The translations under genes and the position numbers were made by a program. DNA of 8,442 nt from Clostridiaceae bacterium. Lineage in GTDB: Bacteria > Bacillota > Clostridia > Oscillospirales > Acutalibacteraceae. Where the stretch lies: contig JAEEHZ010000187.1 in assembly GCA_016281115.1 (NCBI GenBank), positions 1 to 8,442 on the forward strand, given 5' to 3'. Shown here one piece after another: positions 1 to 3,745 of this stretch. The stretch's first letter is position 1; the number at the start of each line of letters is the position of its first letter. The notes under the pieces are model-generated. The model did not search any database. It was not told where the DNA came from and was given only the letters and a program-made list of their open reading frames with translations.

Positions 1-232
1 AAAGCCTGTATATGTATCAGACAATATGCCTGATTATACAGAGGAAGGCAAGGTTGCTATTTACTACGGCGATATGTCCGGACTTGCAACAAAGTTCTCC
101 GAGGAAATCAATATCGAGGTACTTCGTGAGAAGTTCGCAACCCAGCACGCAGTTGGTATTGTAGGCTGGTTCGAGTTCGATTCAAAGGTTGAGAACGAGC
201 AGAAGATTGCAAAGCTTGTAATGCACGCATAA
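1..232 (+). CDS. Major capsid protein, HK97 fold (C-terminal fragment)
   Basis: This is the 3' end of a gene that begins before the window; the first complete codon is at base 2 and the TAA stop is at 230-232, leaving 76 residues. The visible part starts K-P-V-Y-V-S-D-N-M-P and contains A-I-Y-Y-G-D, then L-R-E-K-F-A-T-Q-H and V-G-I-V-G-W-F-E-F-D-S-K-V. This is the usual ending of HK97-type major capsid proteins of Firmicutes phages: a strand carrying the Y-G-D motif, an E-loop/A-domain strand with aromatic residues and a basic C-terminus. The product would build the icosahedral shell. Position agrees, with neck genes following directly. An ATG at 26 is internal and not a start. The family call is by recognition of the motifs; the N-arm and any protease or scaffold fusion cannot be seen. 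Confidence 0.9.
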   Translation, partial: KPVYVSDNMPDYTEEGKVAIYYGDMSGLATKFSEEINIEVLREKFATQHAVGIVGWFEFDSKVENEQKIAKLVMHA

Positions 233-246
233 TTAATAACAGGGAA

Positions 247-276
247 TTTGTGACCGGCATTATTGTCGGTCGCAAA
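247..276 (+). promoter_or_regulatory. Intergenic hairpin after the capsid gene
   Basis: Bases 247-259 can pair with 264-276 to form a 13-bp stem (11 Watson-Crick pairs and two G-T pairs at 251/272 and 257/266) closed by a TTAT loop. It lies 14 bases after the capsid stop and 5 bases before the AAAGGAG of the next gene. No T-run follows it, so it is not a standard intrinsic terminator. It may protect or delimit the 3' end of capsid mRNA, or damp expression of the downstream gene (inference). Confidence 0.7.
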
Positions 277-295
277 CCCATAAAGGAGTGAAAAT

Positions 296-937
296 ATGAG
301 CTATAATGGAAAGAATTATACAGAGCAGGGCGGCGAAGTAACTCACATCGGTGGAAAGCTCGTTTTCGACGACGGAGCAGAAGGCGTTATGCCTAATCAG
401 GAAGCTGCAACAGGTACAAGCGGAACAAACGCAATTGCAGCAGTAAACGCCCTTTTAATCAAGCTTAAAAACGCAGGACTTATGACAGCCGACGAGTGGG
501 CTGCACCTACAGTCACAAAAAATGTAAACGATACCGTCGCAGGTCACGCTGACAGGCAGGCAAACACGAACGATATTTCTTCAGTGGCAGTCGCAAACGG
601 AGTTATAACGATAACTCTCTCGAAGAAGGTCAGTGCATTAAAGGACTTCGACGGCGGTAACGGCTGGGGCGTTCATAAGTGGCTCGGTATCGGCGTTCGC
701 CCGTGGACGGAAGCAATTACCGGACTGTATTATAACGGCGCACAGCTTACAGCAGAGGACGTTACGGAAGCGCAGTCTGTAGGACTTAACGACGCAGGAT
801 ATTTCGTGCGCTGGGTGGCTGCTGATCTTGTTCTCGCAGGAAATAACAAAGAGAAGTCAAAAGATACATTTACAATCTGGGCTGACGGCTATCAGAAAGC
901 AACATATAAGCTGAAAATTGTTGAGCCTTCAACATAA
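296..937 (+). CDS. Probable head fiber / capsid decoration protein
   Basis: A 213-residue protein preceded by AAAGGAG (282-288) seven bases before its ATG. The N-terminus (about residues 1-65) has N-Y-T-E-Q-G-G-E-V-T-H-I-G-G and ends in A-L-L-I-K-L-K-N-A-G-L-M, a pattern I associate with the 'head fiber protein' family of Firmicutes phages, encoded just after the major capsid gene. In that family the N-terminal part attaches to the capsid and the C-terminal part is exposed. Residues about 90-213 form a beta-rich, Trp-rich segment (motifs such as G-V-I-T-I-T-L-S and K-D-T-F-T-I-W-A-D-G-Y) that resembles an Ig-like or other surface beta-sandwich domain. There is no signal peptide or membrane segment. 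The domain fold and any host-surface or mucus binding role are inference; a plain decoration protein without receptor activity is equally possible. Confidence 0.65.
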   Translation: MSYNGKNYTEQGGEVTHIGGKLVFDDGAEGVMPNQEAATGTSGTNAIAAVNALLIKLKNAGLMTADEWAAPTVTKNVNDTVAGHADRQANTNDISSVAVANGVITITLSKKVSALKDFDGGNGWGVHKWLGIGVRPWTEAITGLYYNGAQLTAEDVTEAQSVGLNDAGYFVRWVAADLVLAGNNKEKSKDTFTIWADGYQKATYKLKIVEPST

Positions 938-957
938 GCAGCAGAAAAAATATAACG

Positions 958-965
958 AAAGGAAG
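958..965 (+). promoter_or_regulatory. Ribosome binding site that selects the GTG start at 974
   Basis: AAAGGAAG is the only Shine-Dalgarno-like sequence before the connector gene. It leaves about 10 bases to the GTG at 974. The more upstream in-frame GTG at 965 overlaps the SD itself and so could not be used with it. This decides the start in favour of 974. Confidence 0.65.
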
Positions 966-973
966 TGCGAATC

Positions 974-1264
974 GTGAAGGTAAGTGATATTACAGTAAAT
1001 GACATAGTTGACTATTGCAGAATTGAAGAACCTTCAGAAGACGATATGAAATTTATCGGGCAGGCTATGGCTGCCGCAAAAGCCTATATGCGCAGTTATA
1101 CCGGACTTAATGACGACGGCATAGACAGTCACGAGGATTTTATAATCGTATTTTACGTTCTCATTCAGGATATGTACGACAATAGATCATTATATACCGA
1201 AGGCAAAGCTCTGAACAATACAGTCGATACAATACTCGGTATGCACTCGGTGAATCTGCTATGA
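974..1264 (+). CDS. Head-tail connector protein, gp6-like
   Basis: A 96-residue protein of the HK97 gp6/SPP1 gp15-like connector family (phage DNA-packaging connector), which forms the ring below the portal in the neck. Recognisable features are the N-terminal M-K-V-S-D-I-T-V-N-D-I-V, the helix with A-A-A-K-A-Y-M-R-S-Y-T-G-L, then D-M-Y-D-N-R-S and the typical ending I-L-G-M-H-S-V-N-L-L. The whole is alpha-helical and of normal length for the family. GTG at 974 is preferred over GTG at 965 because of SD spacing and because homologues begin M-K-V-S. The TGA stop overlaps the next ATG as ATGA (1261-1264), so translation is probably coupled to the adaptor gene. Confidence 0.88.
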   Translation: MKVSDITVNDIVDYCRIEEPSEDDMKFIGQAMAAAKAYMRSYTGLNDDGIDSHEDFIIVFYVLIQDMYDNRSLYTEGKALNNTVDTILGMHSVNLL

Positions 1265-1587
1265 TTAACGCCGGAAAATACAACAAAAAAATTGAAATTT
1301 ACAGTGAGACTGTAATCACAGACGCACAAGGCTTCCAGACAACGTCAGAAACGCTTGTATTATCGCCCTACGCAGCAGTAAAGACAACTAAAGGCTTTAC
1401 GTTGATAGCCGCTAACAGCGATTTTGAAAAGGCGTACACGAACTTCACGATTCGCTATCCTCGTACTGAGATCAACAGGGATATGAAAATTCGATTCAGG
1501 GGCAAAACCTATACGATTGAATATCTCAATAACGTTGACGAAGCAAACGTTGAGCTTGAAATACAAGCAAAGGAAGTGACGCACTAA
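1261..1587 (+). CDS. Head closure / head-tail adaptor protein
   Basis: A 108-residue beta-barrel protein of the SPP1 gp16/head-tail joining family, acting in the neck between the connector and the tail terminator, where it closes the filled head. The start resembles the family pattern (M-I-N-A-G-K-Y-N-K-K-I-E-I-Y). The C-terminal half has I-R-Y-P-R-T-E-I-N-R-D-M-K-I-R-F around residues 64-79, then G-K-T-Y-T-I-E-Y-L-N-N-V-D-E and L-E-I-Q-A-K-E, typical of the last strands of this barrel. Length is normal. The start overlaps the connector stop by 4 bases and its own TAA overlaps the following ATG by 1 base (1587), so it is tightly packed in the neck operon. Confidence 0.88.
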   Translation: MINAGKYNKKIEIYSETVITDAQGFQTTSETLVLSPYAAVKTTKGFTLIAANSDFEKAYTNFTIRYPRTEINRDMKIRFRGKTYTIEYLNNVDEANVELEIQAKEVTH

Positions 1588-2006
1588 TGGCAAAAGCTAA
1601 ATTCGAGATACCAAAAGAACTAATAAATCAGTTTAAAAAGCTCGAACAAGATACACCTGAAATGATGAAAGCTATGGTCGAAGCTGGGGCTGATACAGTT
1701 CTCGAACGTATCAGATCAAGCGCACCAGCAGGCATGAAAAGCAGTCCAATAATGAATTGCTTATCAGCGACAAGACCTTACGAAGCACCTTCCGACGATT
1801 CAATCAATGTAAAGGTCGGATTTGCAGGATATTTCACCAACGAGGACGGAGTTAAAACACCTGCTCCGCTTGTAGCCAACATATTTGAATACGGCAGAAG
1901 CGGTGAGCCATTTCCAAAGCAGCCATTTATGCGAAAATCGTTCAACAAAGCAGCCATAACGAAAGCTATGGAAGCAGCTCAGAAAAAGTATATTCCGGAG
2001 GAATAA
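1587..2006 (+). CDS. HK97 gp10-like neck/tail completion protein
   Basis: A 139-residue protein of the HK97 gp10-like family, encoded between the head closure protein and the tail terminator in many siphophages and considered a tail completion or tail component protein. The N-terminal helix (residues about 7-45, K-E-L-I-N-Q-F-K-K-L then M-V-E-A-G-A-D-T-V-L-E-R-I) and the conserved segment at residues 99-121 (I-F-E-Y-G-R-S-G-E-P-F-P-K-Q-P-F-M-R-K-S-F) are diagnostic. The protein ends in a basic helix. A weak AAAGGA lies about 12 bases upstream inside the preceding gene, and the start codon shares one base with that gene's stop, so coupling is likely. The exact structural role of the family is not settled. 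Confidence 0.82.
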   Translation: MAKAKFEIPKELINQFKKLEQDTPEMMKAMVEAGADTVLERIRSSAPAGMKSSPIMNCLSATRPYEAPSDDSINVKVGFAGYFTNEDGVKTPAPLVANIFEYGRSGEPFPKQPFMRKSFNKAAITKAMEAAQKKYIPEE

Positions 2007-2008
2007 CC

Positions 2009-2353
2009 ATGAACGAGATCATTCAAGCAGCTTTCAACGGATTCAAAGTTAATAATGTTGAAATCCCTGTTAAATACTTATATTACATGGGGCATGGCGA
2101 ACCTTATGTAACATATACGCCAACAGGTAATGGCAACGTATTTTCCGCTGACGATCAGATTCAAGACTATATAACGTACTATGATTTTGATATTTATTCA
2201 AAGGGAAATTATTACGCCATAGCCGAAGCAATCAAAACAATAATGCGAGCAAATAACTTTTCGTATGTTCCTTCTCAGGATTCACCAGAAATGTATGAAC
2301 CTGATACCGGTTACTATCACAAAACGTTATGCTTTGCAATTGAAAGGAGTTAA
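2009..2353 (+). CDS. Tail terminator-like protein
   Basis: A 114-residue protein in the position of the tail terminator (lambda gpU or SPP1 gp17 analogue), which caps the tail tube and docks it to the neck. It shows the alternating pattern of that fold: an N-terminal helix, strands such as Y-V-T-Y-T-P-T-G and I-T-Y-Y-D-F-D-I-Y-S-K-G, a helix (Y-A-I-A-E-A-I-K-T-I-M-R), and a C-terminal part with D-T-G-Y-Y-H-K-T-L-C-F-A-I-E. The very Tyr-rich composition is usual for these proteins in Firmicutes phages. GGAGG at 1997-2001 sits seven bases before the ATG, inside the last codons of the previous gene. The call rests on gene order plus strand pattern rather than one unique motif; 'minor capsid protein' is the label such genes often carry. 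Confidence 0.65.
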   Translation: MNEIIQAAFNGFKVNNVEIPVKYLYYMGHGEPYVTYTPTGNGNVFSADDQIQDYITYYDFDIYSKGNYYAIAEAIKTIMRANNFSYVPSQDSPEMYEPDTGYYHKTLCFAIERS

Positions 2354-2358
2354 AAAAT

Positions 2359-3105
2359 ATGGCAAAAATCGGTTTGAATAATTTTAAATACGGCGTACTT
2401 TCCGAAACTGAAGATACCGTAAGTTACGGTGCTATGCAGTCTCTCGGTAAAGCCGTATCTGCAAACGTAAGTATAACAAATAACTCTGCTGTACTTTACG
2501 CAGACGACGCTATCGCAGAAACTGATAATACCTTCTCTGCTGGTACTATCACTCTGACAGTTGACGACGACGGCGATACAGTATTCGCACCTTTACTTGG
2601 TCACGAGATTGATTCAAATACAGGTGAAATGCTCAGAAATAAGAACGACGAAGCACCTTACGTTGGTGTCGGCAGAATCATCAACAAAATGGTCGGCGGC
2701 GTAAGAAAATACAAAGTTGAATTTCTTTCCAAAGTCAAGTTTGCTGAACCTTCTCAGGAATCAAACACACACGGAGAAACAACTGAGTTTGGTACTCAGC
2801 AGATTGAAGGAACTATCGCAACACTGAACAGCGGTGAGTGGAGCAAAACAAAGACATTTACTTCGCACGCTGACGCAATTTCATATCTTGCAAGCTGCTT
2901 CGGTCAGACAACAACAGCAGAAACCTTCGCAGGAGACGGCACAACCGCCGCATATACGCTTGCACACTCACCTGCAACAATATTCACTGTAACTATCAAT
3001 GGAACGCCTACAACGGCGTATACAGCGTCAGGAACGACGCTTACATTTGACTCAGCTCCTGCTGACGGTGCAGTAATCTATATTTCATACGGCTACAACG
3101 CATAA
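2359..3105 (+). CDS. Major tail tube protein with extra C-terminal beta domain
   Basis: A 248-residue major tail protein of the phi13-type family, which polymerises into the hexameric rings of the tail tube around the tape measure protein. The N-terminus M-A-K-I-G-L-N-N-F-K-Y-G-V-L, the strand with G-T-I-T-L-T-V-D-D-D, the segment F-A-P-L-L-G-H and the C-terminal tube-domain strand with F-G-T-Q-Q-I-E-G-T-I-A are typical. The core tube domain ends near residue 180. Residues 187-248 are an appended module with F-A-G-D-G-T-T, V-T-I-N-G and G-T-T-L-T-F-D-S-A-P-A-D-G-A, a beta domain seen on many phage tail and structural proteins and probably displayed outside the tube. AAAGGAG (2343-2349) lies nine bases before the ATG within the previous gene. 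It is probably very highly expressed, as tube subunits are. Confidence 0.88.
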   Translation: MAKIGLNNFKYGVLSETEDTVSYGAMQSLGKAVSANVSITNNSAVLYADDAIAETDNTFSAGTITLTVDDDGDTVFAPLLGHEIDSNTGEMLRNKNDEAPYVGVGRIINKMVGGVRKYKVEFLSKVKFAEPSQESNTHGETTEFGTQQIEGTIATLNSGEWSKTKTFTSHADAISYLASCFGQTTTAETFAGDGTTAAYTLAHSPATIFTVTINGTPTTAYTASGTTLTFDSAPADGAVIYISYGYNA

Positions 3106-3109
3106 TATA

Positions 3110-3138
3110 ATGGGCTGGGGGGGGATTCCTCAGCCCAT
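3110..3138 (+). promoter_or_regulatory. G-rich intergenic hairpin after the major tail gene
   Basis: Bases 3110-3121 can pair with 3127-3138 (12 bp, including G-T pairs at 3118/3130 and 3121/3127) around a five-base loop. The left arm and loop contain eight consecutive G (3117-3124). It starts 5 bases after the tail gene stop and ends 11 bases before the AAAGGAG of the chaperone gene. The following bases are A/T-rich but have no T-run, so a canonical terminator is unlikely. A role in mRNA 3' end protection or partial termination that lowers chaperone expression relative to tube protein is plausible inference. Confidence 0.7.
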
Positions 3139-3163
3139 AAATTAAAATCAAAGGAGAGTTAAT

Positions 3164-3496
3164 ATGGAAAATACCGAATTCACATTCAACGGCAGAACAT
3201 ATACGCTCGTATTCAATCTTAACGTAATGGAAGCCATACAGGAAAAGTACGGTACACTTACAAAATGGGGAGAAGTAACCGGAGCAAACGGTGACGAACC
3301 TCAGATAAGCGCAATTATAGACGGTTACGAGATCATGCTTAATGAGGGTGAGGAAATCTTACACGAGGACGACTTCAAGCCTTTAACTCATAAGCAGGTC
3401 GGCAGAATTATTTCTGGTATCGGACTTGACAAAGCAACTGAGCTGTTAAATGCAGTTGTAAGCAAATCCACAGCAAGCGACGAAAAAAACGCATAA
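3164..3496 (+). CDS. Tail assembly chaperone, G-like (unshifted product)
   Basis: A 110-residue protein at the place of lambda gpG, between the major tail and tape measure genes. G-type chaperones coat the tape measure protein and recruit tube subunits during tail assembly. Visible: the N-terminal beta strands E-F-T-F-N-G-R-T-Y-T-L-V-F-N-L-N-V-M-E-A-I, a Glu/Asp-rich middle, and helices ending L-N-A-V-V-S-K-S. The N-terminus matches the tail assembly chaperone families of Firmicutes siphophages. AAAGGAG at 3150-3156 is seven bases before the ATG. The gene ends only two codons after a slippery heptamer (3484-3490), so a fraction of ribosomes should make the longer GT product. No catalytic motif is expected or seen. 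Confidence 0.82.
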   Translation: MENTEFTFNGRTYTLVFNLNVMEAIQEKYGTLTKWGEVTGANGDEPQISAIIDGYEIMLNEGEEILHEDDFKPLTHKQVGRIISGIGLDKATELLNAVVSKSTASDEKNA

Positions 3497-3732
3497 TTCC
3501 CGATGATGATGAAATCGAAGAAAGTATTATTGACTTTGGTCGATTATTCCTTATCGGGAGAATAAAACTCGGATTGACCGACAAAGAAGCACGACGTTTG
3601 ACTATGCGAGAATATAACAAGTTATACCAGCATTACAAAGATATTTTTGACTTGGAATTATATCTGAAACGTAGCAACAAAACGTATGCAAAGTTTGACG
3701 AAGAACTCTTAGAGCAGGAAGAATGGCTATAA
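3164..3732 (+). CDS. Tail assembly chaperone GT fusion made by -1 frameshift
   Basis: Reading in frame to base 3490, then slipping back one base and continuing from 3490, gives 109 + 80 = 189 residues with a TAA stop at 3730-3732. The T part begins R-I-I-P-D-D-D-E-I-E-E and continues with I-G-R-I-K-L-G-L-T-D-K-E-A-R-R-L-T and E-Y-N-K-L-Y-Q-H-Y-K-D-I, a helical, charged domain like the T extension of siphophage chaperones. In lambda the GT fusion binds the tape measure protein while G binds tube subunits. The T region has no good start of its own: its only internal ATG (3604) lacks an SD and would discard half the domain. The +1 frame stops within a few codons (TGA at 3504-3506). The tape measure gene follows after 13 bases. 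Confidence 0.8.
3484..3490 (+). promoter_or_regulatory. Slippery heptamer A AAA AAC for -1 frameshifting
   Basis: The heptamer is phased exactly as X XXY YYZ relative to the G frame (codons GAA AAA AAC GCA TAA), and the zero-frame stop is only four bases beyond it (3494-3496). A_AAA_AAC is an established -1 slippery sequence. The -1 frame stays open for 80 codons afterwards. Confidence 0.82.
3497..3560 (+). promoter_or_regulatory. Predicted frameshift-stimulating stem-loop
   Basis: Starting six bases after the slippery heptamer, 3497-3506 pairs with 3551-3560 (10 bp, seven contiguous Watson-Crick pairs at 3498-3504/3553-3559, with G-T pairs at 3497/3560 and 3505/3552). Inside it, 3513-3518 pairs with 3540-3545 (6 bp) and 3521-3525 pairs with 3533-3537 (5 bp), making one long interrupted hairpin. 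The spacing fits known stimulatory structures downstream of -1 sites. Pairing was found by eye and no energy was calculated. Confidence 0.6.
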
Positions 3733-3745
3733 AGAAGGTGATTGA

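Noticed and set aside
247..276. Capsid hairpin as a rho-independent terminator
   Set aside because: No T-run follows on either strand and co-directional structural genes continue just downstream, so full termination would be counterproductive.
965..973. GTG at 965 as the connector start
   Set aside because: It overlaps the only SD, while GTG at 974 has suitable spacing and gives the family-like M-K-V-S-D-I start.
1360..1593. Minus-strand open frame opposite the head closure gene, and similar short frames at 3408-3620, 4138-4353, 4452-4670, 7407-7634 and 7790-8047
   Set aside because: All overlap well-supported plus-strand genes, lack start signals and show low-complexity or implausible protein sequence.
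3110..3138. Tail gene hairpin as a rho-independent terminator
   Set aside because: The bases after the stem are TAAATTAAAATC-like, without consecutive T, and essential chaperone genes follow.
3604..3732. T domain as an independent gene starting at ATG 3604
   Set aside because: No SD precedes this ATG and about 38 codons of good T-like sequence lie upstream of it in the same frame, contiguous with the slippery site. Frameshifting explains the arrangement better.
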